Assembly: GCA_015654605.1 (NCBI GenBank)
Contig: JAATGO010000215.1
Span: 1 to 5,620, forward strand
Direction: 5' to 3'
DNA length: 5,620 nt
Origin: Betaproteobacteria bacterium
GTDB lineage: Bacteria > Pseudomonadota > Gammaproteobacteria > Burkholderiales > Burkholderiaceae
Shown here: positions 1-5,620 of the stretch, piece by piece
Layout: each line of letters begins with the position of its first letter
Numbering within the stretch: position 1 is the stretch's first letter
Translations under genes and position numbers: made by a program
Notes under the pieces: generated by a model
What the model saw: the letters and a program-made list of their open reading frames with translations, nothing else
The model's database searches: none
Told to the model about the DNA's origin: nothing

Positions 1-62
1 CGTGTCAATTCCGCAATTAATGTTGCATCGTCAGCGGTTGCTTCGCGTACTAATACTGCCAT
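1..62 (-). CDS. N-terminus of a probable GNAT-family N-acetyltransferase (partial, cut by window edge)
   Basis: Reading the minus strand from the ATG at 62-60 gives 20 complete codons, MAVLVREATADDATLIAELT, and the frame stays open to the window edge. The opening pattern of a hydrophobic strand, then R-E-A-T-A-D-D-A and an amphipathic helix, is typical of the first strand and helix of GCN5-related acetyltransferases, which transfer an acetyl group from acetyl-CoA to an amine. The acetyl-CoA-binding motif would lie outside the window, so substrate and even family are inferred from 20 residues. The gene starts 24 nt after the metG stop on the same strand, with no terminator visible between them, so it is probably co-transcribed with metG. 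Only a weak purine-rich ribosome binding site (ATAGG) precedes the start. Confidence 0.5.
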   Translation of the reverse strand, partial: MAVLVREATADDATLIAELT

Positions 63-86
63 GGTGTTTGCCTATCAGTGACGACG

Positions 87-2174
87 TTAGCTTACGCGCA
101 TGCCAGGCTCGGCGCCAGGCCAAGGAGTGAGCACGTAAATACCGGGTTTGGCTTTTTCATTGGCAGCAGATGCTGCTAAGACCATGCCTTCTGATAAACC
201 AAATTTCATTTTGCGTGGGGCCAGATTGGCAACCATAACTGTCAGTTTTCCGATCAATTCTTCTGGTTGATAAGCAGAGGCAATCCCCGAAAAGACGTTA
301 CGCGTTTTGCCTTCACCAACGTCCAGTGTCAGACGCAATAATTTGGTAGAGCCTTCCACGGCTTCACAATTGAGTATTTTTGCGATGCGCAGATCAATCT
401 TAGCAAAGTCATCAATGGTGATTTCTGGCGCCAGTGTTTCATTCTGGCTACCTGTTGTTGTGTTAGTAGCGGTAGCCGTAGGGACAACATTTTCAGGCAC
501 TTCAAACAATGCATCCAGCATTTTAGGCTCGACACGGGTCATTAGGTGCGAATAAGGCTCAATGGTATGACCATCTGGCAATGTGTTGGTAATATCGCTC
601 CATTGAAGTGGCACTATATTGAGAAAACTTTCAACCTGAGTGGCTAATTGTGGCAAGACCGGTTTGAGATAGAGCGTCAGGATGCGGAAGGCTTCTAGCA
701 GGCGACTGCATACTTCATGTAGCAAGGCCTCTTTGTTGCTATCTTTTGCTAGCTCCCAGGGTTTGTTTACATCCACATAGGCGTTGATAATATCTGCCTG
801 CTCCATGATGATGCGCAAAGCCTTGCTATATTCACGTTGCTCATAGAGTACCTGAATATCAGTGGCTGCGGCACGAAGTTGGCGAAGAAAGGCATCGTCT
901 GCAGTTGCCCAGACAGTGCTGACTTTACCTGCAAATCGTTTACTGATAAAACCTGCGGCACGACTGGCAATATTAATGTATTTCCCGATCAAATCCGCAT
1001 TGACCCGTGCCACAAAATCATCTGGATTGAAGTCGACATCTTCCACTTTGGCGCTGAGTTTGGCAGCAAGATAGTAGCGTAGCCATTCTGGATTCATTCC
1101 TAGATCCAGGTAACGTAATGGCGAAATACCTGTGCCGCGCGACTTAGACATTTTCTCGCCACTGACCGTGATGAAACCATGTGCAAAGACGTTGGTGGGG
1201 ACTTTACGGCCGGCAAATTTGAGCATGGCAGGCCAAAACAAGGTATGGAAATAGATAATATCTTTACCGATGAAATGATATTGTTCTGTCGTTGGGTCGG
1301 CCATGAAGGAATCAAAATCGCGTCCAGTTTTGTCAAAATAATTCTTCAAGGAGGCGAGGTAACCGATTGGCGCATCCAACCAAACATAAAAATATTTACC
1401 TGGAGCGTCCGGTATTTCGATACCAAAATAGGGCGCATCACGGCTGATGTCCCAGTCTCCGAGGCCACTGTTTTCCCCATCTTTCCCATCCAGCCATTCG
1501 CGTGCTTTGTTAGCGACTTCGGGTTGCAGACGATGTTTGTCTAGCGCCCACTCGCGCAGGAAGGTAACGCATTTGGGATCAGACAAACGGAAAAAGAAAT
1601 GTTCGGATGATTTCATTACTGGTGTAGCGCCAGATAATGTTGAGTAAGGGTTTTTTAAATCTGTAGGGGCATAGACGGCGCTACAGATTTCGCACGAGTC
1701 TCCATATTGATCTTTGGCGCTGCATTTGGGGCACTCGCCTTTGATATAGCGATCCGGTAAAAACATGTTTTTTACAGGGTCGTAAAATTGATCAATGGTT
1801 TTGGTCGTAATGAGATGTGCCTGGTCACGCAGGGTAAGGTAAATCTCGCGTGACAAAGCATGGTTTTCCAGGCCATCAGTAGAATGCCAGTTATCGAAGC
1901 CGATGTGGAACCCATCTAGATACTGTTTGCGGCCAGCAGCAATGGTGGCGACAAATTGTTGTGGCGTGACTCCCGCTTTTTCGGCTGCGATCATGATTGG
2001 TGCGCCATGAGCATCATCTGCACCAACGAAATGGACTTCATTGCCTTGCATGCGTTGAAATCGCACCCAGATATCAGCTTGAATGTATTCCATGATGTGG
2101 CCGATATGGAATGCGCCATTGGCATAAGGAAGCGCTGTGGTGACGAAAAGACGGCGGGCAGATGAGGTGCTCAT
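87..2174 (-). CDS. metG: Methionyl-tRNA synthetase, long form with C-terminal tRNA-binding domain
   Basis: Cytoplasmic class I aminoacyl-tRNA synthetase that attaches methionine to initiator and elongator tRNA-Met. The 695-residue protein is complete. The Rossmann catalytic core carries the HIGH signature exactly (residues 23-26) and KMSKS at 341-345. The connective domain has a four-cysteine zinc knuckle, C148, C151, C161 and C164, as in E. coli-type MetRS. The anticodon-binding helical domain includes NIASR (401-405) and KPW (471-473), which look like the E. coli anticodon contacts. A variable, Thr/Asn-rich linker (about 561-582) leads to an EMAPII/Trbp111-like OB-fold domain (about 585-695) that dimerises and binds tRNA. 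The ATG at 2174 is chosen because [20 protein letters not shown] matches the usual family N-terminus; no strong ribosome binding site precedes it. The gene is divergent from mrp and apparently leads an operon with the GNAT gene. Nothing looks broken. Confidence 0.98.
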   Translation of the reverse strand: MSTSSARRLFVTTALPYANGAFHIGHIMEYIQADIWVRFQRMQGNEVHFVGADDAHGAPIMIAAEKAGVTPQQFVATIAAGRKQYLDGFHIGFDNWHSTDGLENHALSREIYLTLRDQAHLITTKTIDQFYDPVKNMFLPDRYIKGECPKCSAKDQYGDSCEICSAVYAPTDLKNPYSTLSGATPVMKSSEHFFFRLSDPKCVTFLREWALDKHRLQPEVANKAREWLDGKDGENSGLGDWDISRDAPYFGIEIPDAPGKYFYVWLDAPIGYLASLKNYFDKTGRDFDSFMADPTTEQYHFIGKDIIYFHTLFWPAMLKFAGRKVPTNVFAHGFITVSGEKMSKSRGTGISPLRYLDLGMNPEWLRYYLAAKLSAKVEDVDFNPDDFVARVNADLIGKYINIASRAAGFISKRFAGKVSTVWATADDAFLRQLRAAATDIQVLYEQREYSKALRIIMEQADIINAYVDVNKPWELAKDSNKEALLHEVCSRLLEAFRILTLYLKPVLPQLATQVESFLNIVPLQWSDITNTLPDGHTIEPYSHLMTRVEPKMLDALFEVPENVVPTATATNTTTGSQNETLAPEITIDDFAKIDLRIAKILNCEAVEGSTKLLRLTLDVGEGKTRNVFSGIASAYQPEELIGKLTVMVANLAPRKMKFGLSEGMVLAASAANEKAKPGIYVLTPWPGAEPGMRVS

Positions 2175-2244
2175 TGATAGTGCTTGCTCGGAAAAAGGAT
2201 TGGAAAAGGATGTAATTTTAGCAGTCGCAGGGCTATTGGAGCAG

Positions 2245-2250
2245 ATTATA
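2245..2250 (-). promoter_or_regulatory. Candidate -10 element of the metG promoter
   Basis: The minus strand reads a perfect TATAAT here. Transcription would start near 2238 and leave a leader of about 64 nt before the metG ATG. At 17-nt spacing the -35 hexamer would be TAGCCG (2268-2273), a poor match to TTGACA, and there is no extended TG motif. The assignment therefore rests on the -10 and on position. Confidence 0.4.
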
Positions 2251-2364
2251 GGAAAAATGAGGAATGGCGGCTATTGCCAAAGGCGTTGGATTGCTCCGGG
2301 AAAAGACATGCCAAGACCTCCTATTGAGATAAGTTCTCATTGGGCAATAATTGATTGAGTGTTA

Positions 2365-2408
2365 TATGTACGCATCCTTGAAAACGGTACATAAAAAGAG
2401 GATGTGTA
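2365..2408. repeat. Two overlapping, mutually exclusive inverted repeats upstream of mrp
   Basis: Arm TATGTAC (2365-2371) is perfectly complementary to GTACATA (2387-2393), with a 15-nt loop. Arm TACGCATCC (2369-2377) can pair over 9 bp, one of them G-U, with GGATGTGTA (2400-2408). The left arms share 2369-2371, so only one hairpin can form fully at a time. This could be an operator-like palindrome, a leader-RNA switch or chance in an A+T-rich spacer. No T-run follows, so it is not an intrinsic terminator. Confidence 0.35.
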
Positions 2409-2499
2409 GGAAAACGCCTGGGGTATTGCCATCGTTGAGATAGTTCAGGTGATGTTCGACGGCCGATCTGTGATTGGTTTAGACTTGGGGGTATCAATT

Positions 2500-2505
2500 A
2501 AGGAG
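2500..2505 (+). promoter_or_regulatory. Shine-Dalgarno sequence of mrp
   Basis: AAGGAG, five bases before the ATG at 2511. It is the strongest ribosome binding site in the window and fixes the mrp start. Confidence 0.85.
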
Positions 2506-2510
2506 AAATA

Positions 2511-3599
2511 ATGAGCATTACCGTTGAAGTCGTTCAGCAAGCGTTGGCAAAGGTCATAGATCCCAATACAGGTAAAGACCTTGTTTCCAGTAAATCAGCC
2601 AAGAATATCCAGATCCATGGTGAAGACGTCACGTTAGATGTTGAATTGGGATATCCGGCAAAAAGCCAGATTGATGCCATTACCTCCGCTGTTGTGGCTG
2701 CTATACAAGCAGTGCCGGGTATTGGCAAGGTGAGCGCCAATGTTTATGTCAAAATTGTAGCGCACGCTGTGCAGCGAGGCCTCAAGCTCAAGGACAACGT
2801 CAAAAATATTATTGCGGTCGCCTCTGGCAAGGGAGGGGTTGGCAAGTCTACGACCGCAGTCAATTTGGCATTGGCATTGGCGGCTGAGGGTGCACGGGTA
2901 GGTATTCTGGATGCAGATATTTATGGGCCGTCGCAACCGATGATGATGGGCATCCAGGATAAACCGAAGACGTTGGATGGGAAAACCATGGAGCCGCTGG
3001 AAAACCACGGCCTGCAAGTATCGTCCATTGGCTTCATGATTGACCCAGATGAACCCATGATTTGGCGTGGGCCGATGGCCACACAGGCGTTGCAGCAATT
3101 ATTGGATCAGACCAATTGGCACGATTTGGATTATCTGATCGTCGATATGCCACCTGGTACGGGTGATGTGCAATTGACGTTATCACAGAAAGTACCTGTG
3201 ACTGGTGCCGTGATTGTTACGACGCCACAGGATATTGCGTTGCTGGATGCCCGCAAGGGTTTGAAAATGTTTGAAAATGTGGGCGTGCCCATATTGGGAA
3301 TTGTCGAAAATATGAGCATGCATATCTGCTCTAACTGCGGCCATGCTGAGCCCATTTTTGGTGTTGGTGGCGGCGAAAAAATGTGTAAGGACTTTGGCGT
3401 CGATTTCCTTGGAGCATTACCATTGACGATGGCCATTCGAGAGCAGACTGACTCTGGACGCCCGACGGTAGTGGCAGATCCAGATGGTCAAATTGCCTCA
3501 ATGTATAAGGCGATTGCGCGTAAAGTAGCGATAAAAGTCGCGGAGAAGGCAAAAGACATGACCAGTAAATTTCCGACGATTGTGGTGCAAAACGATTGA
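2511..3599 (+). CDS. apbC: Mrp/ApbC iron-sulfur cluster carrier ATPase
   Basis: Cytoplasmic P-loop ATPase of the Mrp/NBP35 family (also called mrp) that binds a [4Fe-4S] cluster, probably at a dimer interface, and delivers it to apo-proteins. The 362-residue protein has an N-terminal DUF59/FeS_assembly_P domain (about 4-85). The nucleotide-binding domain follows, with the deviant Walker A GKGGVGKS (106-113), DADIYGPS (134-141), and the Mrp signature from W203 to D219 containing VDMPPGTGD. The cluster-binding CxxC is C273/C276 in HICSNCGH. Length is close to the 369 residues of E. coli Mrp. The start is fixed by AAGGAG five bases upstream, and the gene ends in TGA. It is transcribed away from metG. 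In many betaproteobacteria this gene is followed by dcd; here a 150-nt gap and gltX follow instead. No defect is seen. Confidence 0.97.
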   Translation: MSITVEVVQQALAKVIDPNTGKDLVSSKSAKNIQIHGEDVTLDVELGYPAKSQIDAITSAVVAAIQAVPGIGKVSANVYVKIVAHAVQRGLKLKDNVKNIIAVASGKGGVGKSTTAVNLALALAAEGARVGILDADIYGPSQPMMMGIQDKPKTLDGKTMEPLENHGLQVSSIGFMIDPDEPMIWRGPMATQALQQLLDQTNWHDLDYLIVDMPPGTGDVQLTLSQKVPVTGAVIVTTPQDIALLDARKGLKMFENVGVPILGIVENMSMHICSNCGHAEPIFGVGGGEKMCKDFGVDFLGALPLTMAIREQTDSGRPTVVADPDGQIASMYKAIARKVAIKVAEKAKDMTSKFPTIVVQND

Positions 3600-3612
3600 T
3601 TTTTCGTCATTG

Positions 3613-3678
3613 GCGGGCACCGATACACGATATATATACATGATGTTGTGCAGAGGACGGCGTTCCATCGGAGCCCGC
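3613..3678. repeat. Long imperfect inverted repeat between mrp and gltX
   Basis: GCGGGCACCGAT (3613-3624) pairs with ATCGGAGCCCGC (3667-3678) at 11 of 12 positions. The 42-nt interior can form a second stem, CACGATAT (3626-3633) with ATGTTGTG (3643-3650), which includes two G-U pairs. No T-run follows on either strand, so it does not look like an intrinsic terminator. It could be a structured part of an mrp-gltX read-through transcript, or a small mobile or palindromic element. Its function is unknown. Confidence 0.45.
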
Positions 3679-3685
3679 AACACGG

Positions 3686-3691
3686 TAAAAT
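3686..3691 (+). promoter_or_regulatory. Possible -10 element for gltX
   Basis: TAAAAT matches five of six -10 consensus positions and lies about 60 nt before the gltX ATG. The hexamer 17 nt upstream, TTCCAT, is a poor -35, so this is only a candidate. gltX could instead be transcribed by read-through from mrp, as no terminator is visible between them. Confidence 0.25.
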
Positions 3692-3749
3692 GTATGCTTT
3701 ATCATCACGCACATCACGGCTTTGTCACGCTAAAGCCTTTTATTGACCT

Positions 3750-4667
3750 ATGAACACAGCTACTCCTGCCGTACGTACGCGTTTTGCGCCCAGTCCCACT
3801 GGTTTTTTACATTTGGGAGGAGCTCGGACAGCCTTGTTCTCATGGGCATTCGCGCGACATCATTCTGGAACGTTTGTATTACGTATAGAAGACACAGACG
3901 TCGAACGTTCTACACCGGAAGCCGTGCAGGCGATTCTTGATGGCATGCAGTGGTTAGGGTTGCAACACGATGAAGGTCCTTTCTATCAAATGCAACGTAT
4001 GGATCGTTATCGTGAAGTGATTGCACAAATGTTGGAGCAAGGCACTGCATATCATTGCTACTGCTCACAGGAAGAAGTTGAGGCCATGCGTGAAAAACAG
4101 CGTGCTGCTGGTCAAAAGCCCCGTTATGACGGTACTTGGCGTCCTGAGGACGGTAAAACATTGCCCCCTGTTCCAGAAGGACGCAAGCCCGTCGTACGGT
4201 TTCGCAATCCATTGGAAGGTATCGTGACATGGGACGATCTTGTGAAAGGCACTATCTCGATTTCCAACCACGAACTCGATGATTTGATTATTGCCCGTCC
4301 AGACGGCACCCCAACCTACAATTTTTGTGTTGTGGTGGATGATTGGGATATGAAAATTACACATGTCATTCGCGGCGATGATCATGTCAACAACACCCCA
4401 AGGCAAATAAATATCCTCAAGGCGCTAGGTGGGGTATTGCCTCAATATGGACATGTCCCGATGATTCTCGGTGCTGATGGTGAAAAATTATCCAAGCGTC
4501 ATGGTGCTGTGAGCGTGATGGAATATCCTGCGCAAGGATATTTGCCTGAAGCGATGCTCAATTACCTGGCACGTTTGGGATGGAGTCATGGCGACGAAGA
4601 AATATTTTCCATGGAGCAGTTTTGTCAATGGTTTGATCTAGACCATTTATCGAAATCGCCAGCGTAA
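3750..4667 (+). CDS. gltX: GltX N-terminal part: catalytic and stem-contact domains (305 aa)
   Basis: This half holds the whole active site. [14 protein letters not shown] (11-24) contains the HIGH-equivalent HLGG (21-24), and KLSKR (246-250) is the KMSKS-equivalent loop. LRIEDTD (44-50) is the conserved glutamate-site region. C103 and C105 match the first pair of zinc ligands of E. coli GluRS, but the second pair (C and H in E. coli) is replaced in YDGTWRPE (126-133), which I recall as common in betaproteobacterial GluRS. The open frame ends at TAA just before the expected start of the anticodon-binding helical domain. A product of this length resembles the anticodon-domain-less Glu-Q-RS (YadB/GluQ) in layout, but its motifs are those of true GltX. 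Alone it might activate glutamate but would probably bind tRNA-Glu poorly (inference). Confidence 0.85.
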   Translation: MNTATPAVRTRFAPSPTGFLHLGGARTALFSWAFARHHSGTFVLRIEDTDVERSTPEAVQAILDGMQWLGLQHDEGPFYQMQRMDRYREVIAQMLEQGTAYHCYCSQEEVEAMREKQRAAGQKPRYDGTWRPEDGKTLPPVPEGRKPVVRFRNPLEGIVTWDDLVKGTISISNHELDDLIIARPDGTPTYNFCVVVDDWDMKITHVIRGDDHVNNTPRQINILKALGGVLPQYGHVPMILGADGEKLSKRHGAVSVMEYPAQGYLPEAMLNYLARLGWSHGDEEIFSMEQFCQWFDLDHLSKSPA

Positions 4668-4673
4668 TTTAAT

Positions 4674-5171
4674 ATGGAAAAACTAGCGTGGTTGAATAAC
4701 CACTATATTAAACAGACTGACAACGCGCGTTTAGAGACGCTGGTACGTCCCCTACTTGAGAAAGATGGAGCGCAATTTGATGGGGCGCCAGCCTTATCGC
4801 AAACGATAGGATTGTTGAAAGAACGCGCTAACACCATTGTTGAGCTGGCAGCAGCGGTACTTATGTTTTACCGCCAGCCAGCACCGGATGCTGCATTGCT
4901 GGAGCAGCACGTCACTGAAGCGATTAAACCGGTATTGCAGGATTTTGGTGCACGTTGTGCAGCAATTGACGTTTCTCACTGGAAGAAAGACGTCTTGTCA
5001 GCGACGATCAAAGAAGTATTGGCGCAACACAAATTGAAAATGCCTCAACTAGCGATGCCATTGCGTTTATTGATAGCGGGGCAATTGCAAACGCCTGCGA
5101 TTGACCTTGTGCTTGAAATATTTGGCCGTGAAACGGTATTAGCGCGATTGAATGCTGCGAATATAGGATAG
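4674..5171 (+). CDS. gltX: GltX C-terminal part: anticodon-binding domain (165 aa)
   Basis: This is the helical anticodon-binding region of GluRS, in the same frame as the upstream part and separated from it by TAA-TTT-AAT. It begins at MEKLAWLNNHYIK, where the Met is normally internal and conserved. It includes the diagnostic segment WKKDVLSATIKEVLA and then PLRLLIAGQ near the C-terminus, both well kept. The ATG lies 6 nt after the stop codon, so ribosomes ending at TAA could in principle restart here. No Shine-Dalgarno sequence precedes it, so independent initiation is unlikely. Without the catalytic half this piece cannot charge tRNA; it could act only by associating with the N-terminal fragment. 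The TAG stop lies 65 nt before tRNA-Ala. Confidence 0.8.
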   Translation: MEKLAWLNNHYIKQTDNARLETLVRPLLEKDGAQFDGAPALSQTIGLLKERANTIVELAAAVLMFYRQPAPDAALLEQHVTEAIKPVLQDFGARCAAIDVSHWKKDVLSATIKEVLAQHKLKMPQLAMPLRLLIAGQLQTPAIDLVLEIFGRETVLARLNAANIG

Positions 5172-5192
5172 CTGAATTACAGAAACAATCCA

Positions 5193-5222
5193 TTGCAAGA
5201 ACCTTCGAAAGGTTGCTATAAT
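5193..5222 (+). promoter_or_regulatory. Promoter of the tRNA-Ala/tRNA-Glu unit
   Basis: -35 TTGCAA (5193-5198, four of six) and a perfect -10 TATAAT (5217-5222) are separated by 18 nt. An extended -10 TGC stands directly before the -10. The start would be near 5229, a few bases before the mature 5' end of tRNA-Ala at 5237. The spacer contains the inverted repeat AACCTT-CGA-AAGGTT (5200-5214). Confidence 0.75.
5200..5214. repeat. Perfect hyphenated palindrome inside the tRNA promoter spacer
   Basis: AACCTT (5200-5205) and AAGGTT (5209-5214) flank CGA and lie between the -35 and -10. It may be an operator for a dimeric regulator, a short hairpin ending gltX transcripts (no T-run follows), or chance. 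Confidence 0.4.
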
Positions 5223-5236
5223 CTCGCTTCTTCGTC

Positions 5237-5312
<76 letters not shown>

Positions 5313-5339
5313 GCGAAAGTAGTTGGTAATAGGACATAT

Positions 5340-5415
5340 GTCCCCATCGTCTAGAGGCCTAGGACATCACCCTTTCACGGTGAGTACAGGGGTTCGAATC
5401 CCCCTGGGGACGCCA
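5340..5415 (+). tRNA. tRNA-Glu, anticodon TTC
   Basis: A 76-nt cloverleaf with encoded CCA, the substrate of the GltX encoded just upstream. Acceptor arms GTCCCCA and TGGGGAC pair fully. The anticodon stem TCACC/GGTGA pairs fully around loop CTTTCAC, with anticodon TTC at 5374-5376. U11-A24, U13-G22, A46 and the absence of base 47 (variable loop GTAC) match known E. coli GluRS identity features. In the T stem AGGGG/CCCCC, A49 (5388) faces C65 (5404), a mismatch where E. coli tRNA-Glu has A-U. The anticodon stem differs from the common CCGCC/GGCGG by paired changes, which suggests real selection on folding. Confidence 0.96.
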
Positions 5416-5423
5416 AATACAAT

Positions 5424-5450
5424 AGCCACCGCAAGGTGGCTTTTTATTTT
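5424..5450 (+). terminator. Intrinsic terminator of the tRNA unit
   Basis: AGCCACC (5424-5430) and GGTGGCT (5435-5441) form a 7-bp stem with a GCAA (GNRA-type) tetraloop, followed by TTTTATTTT. It begins 8 nt after the CCA of tRNA-Glu, so it ends the tRNA transcript and probably any read-through from gltX. Confidence 0.9.
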
Positions 5451-5460
5451 GTGGCACCAA

Positions 5461-5482
5461 GCGAGCCAGGAGTTTGGCTCGC
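5461..5482. repeat. Perfect 8-bp hairpin downstream of the tRNA terminator
   Basis: GCGAGCCA (5461-5468) and TGGCTCGC (5475-5482) pair perfectly around GGAGTT. No T-run follows. It directly abuts the first copy of the direct repeat at 5481 and may be part of that element. Confidence 0.5.
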
Positions 5483-5620
5483 GCGGGAGATTCGAAAGGC
5501 ATTGGCGATGTTCTGCAGGAACCGCCGTGCCGGGGCCGCCGAAGGTGGCCGAATCCCTAACTAGTTTTTGACTTTGCGACGCGCGGGGATTTGAAAGCCT
5601 CCAGCGATGTTCCGAAGGAA
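5481..5620. repeat. Diverged direct repeat, two ~40-nt copies 100 nt apart
   Basis: Copy 1 (5481-5521) and copy 2 (5581-5620) both begin GCGCGGG, share GAAAG and GCGATGTTC, and end AGGAA. By eye 32 of 40 aligned bases match, with one single-base gap. Copy 2 reaches the window edge, so more copies may follow. Between them a G+C-rich segment forms a stem GGCCGCC (5534-5540) with GGTGGCC (5544-5550), including one G-U pair. No gene is recognised in 5451-5620. Confidence 0.55.

Larger units (their letters stand above)
2175..2510. other. Divergent metG/mrp intergenic region (336 nt)
   Basis: No convincing gene lies here. One plus-strand open frame (2137-2358) begins inside metG and is unlike any protein I recognise, so it is treated as chance. 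The metG-proximal part holds the candidate metG -10. The middle holds two overlapping inverted repeats (2365-2393 and 2369-2408). The mrp-proximal end carries the mrp ribosome binding site. I found no convincing sigma-70 promoter for mrp, although it should lie in this region. Confidence 0.6.
3750..5171 (+). pseudogene. gltX: gltX, glutamyl-tRNA synthetase, interrupted by one in-frame TAA
   Basis: Taken as one gene, this is a complete GluRS of 473 codons, close to the 471 residues of E. coli GltX. It is a class I synthetase that charges tRNA-Glu, and in organisms lacking GlnRS also tRNA-Gln. The only defect seen is a TAA at 4665-4667 (codon 306) inside the conserved stretch SKSPA-x-FNMEKLAWLN. 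Homologues usually carry Gln there, so one C-to-T change from CAA explains it. The reading frame is unchanged across the stop, and both halves keep their conserved motifs, so there is no sign of wider decay. If real, the mutation is recent or is tolerated through suppression or reinitiation. GluRS is normally essential, so a sequence error or a second charging enzyme elsewhere must be considered. The ribosome binding site before ATG 3750 is weak. The natural stop is TAG. Confidence 0.85.

Noticed and set aside
1179..1544. A 121-codon open frame antisense to metG
   Set aside because: It lies wholly opposite conserved MetRS coding sequence and shows no domain or start signal.
2137..2358. A 73-codon plus-strand open frame at the metG start
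   Set aside because: It begins antisense inside metG, lacks a ribosome binding site and has a composition typical of chance frames.
3613..3678. The inverted repeat as the mrp intrinsic terminator
   Set aside because: The loop is very long and no T-run follows the right arm on either strand.
4665..4667. Genome-wide reassignment of UAA to glutamine
   Set aside because: metG ends at TAA at exactly the expected C-terminus (GAEPGMRVS), so UAA works as a normal stop here.
3750..4667. The 305-aa frame as a genuine Glu-Q-tRNA(Asp) synthetase
   Set aside because: Length is similar, but the sequence around [12 protein letters not shown] and the in-frame continuation into a full anticodon-binding domain identify it as GltX.
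4650..4690. Frameshift or programmed frameshifting as the cause of the gltX split
   Set aside because: Both parts are in the same reading frame (offset 924 nt, a multiple of three). Only one codon is a stop and no bases are missing or added.
5323..5571. An 82-codon plus-strand open frame
   Set aside because: It runs through tRNA-Glu and its terminator into the repeat patch, has no ribosome binding site and resembles no protein I recognise.

Overview
The window looks like a chromosomal housekeeping segment of a proteobacterium, most likely a betaproteobacterium of moderate G+C content (roughly half by eye). The protein sequences of MetG, Mrp and GltX, and the metG/mrp divergent arrangement, point that way. 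This is family recognition from memory, not a search. There is no phage, transposon, CRISPR array or defence gene.

Layout. On the minus strand, metG (methionyl-tRNA synthetase, 87-2174) is followed 24 nt later by the first 20 codons of a probable GNAT acetyltransferase (1-62). A 336-nt divergent intergenic region (2175-2510) carries a likely metG promoter, two overlapping inverted repeats and the strong ribosome binding site of mrp. On the plus strand come mrp/apbC (Fe-S cluster carrier ATPase, 2511-3599), a 150-nt gap with a long imperfect inverted repeat, and gltX (glutamyl-tRNA synthetase, 3750-5171). A strong promoter then precedes tRNA-Ala(GGC) and tRNA-Glu(TTC), which end at a clear intrinsic terminator. 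The last 170 nt hold a G+C-rich non-coding patch with hairpins and two diverged copies of a ~40-nt direct repeat, the second running off the window.

The main anomaly is in gltX. The frame is intact from start to natural stop (473 codons), but codon 306 is TAA where the family normally has CAA (Gln). The two halves (305 aa and 165 aa) lie in the same frame, and a conserved Met codon sits 6 nt after the stop. Both neighbouring tRNAs also show a one-base departure from ideal pairing: G1/A72 in tRNA-Ala and A49/C65 in tRNA-Glu. Candidate explanations are a sequence error, a recent nonsense mutation, suppression, or a split enzyme made by reinitiation. The sequence alone cannot decide.

Functionally the window is mostly translation machinery: two aminoacyl-tRNA synthetases and two tRNAs, with GluRS directly upstream of its own substrate tRNA-Glu. 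The Fe-S carrier Mrp lies between the synthetases.
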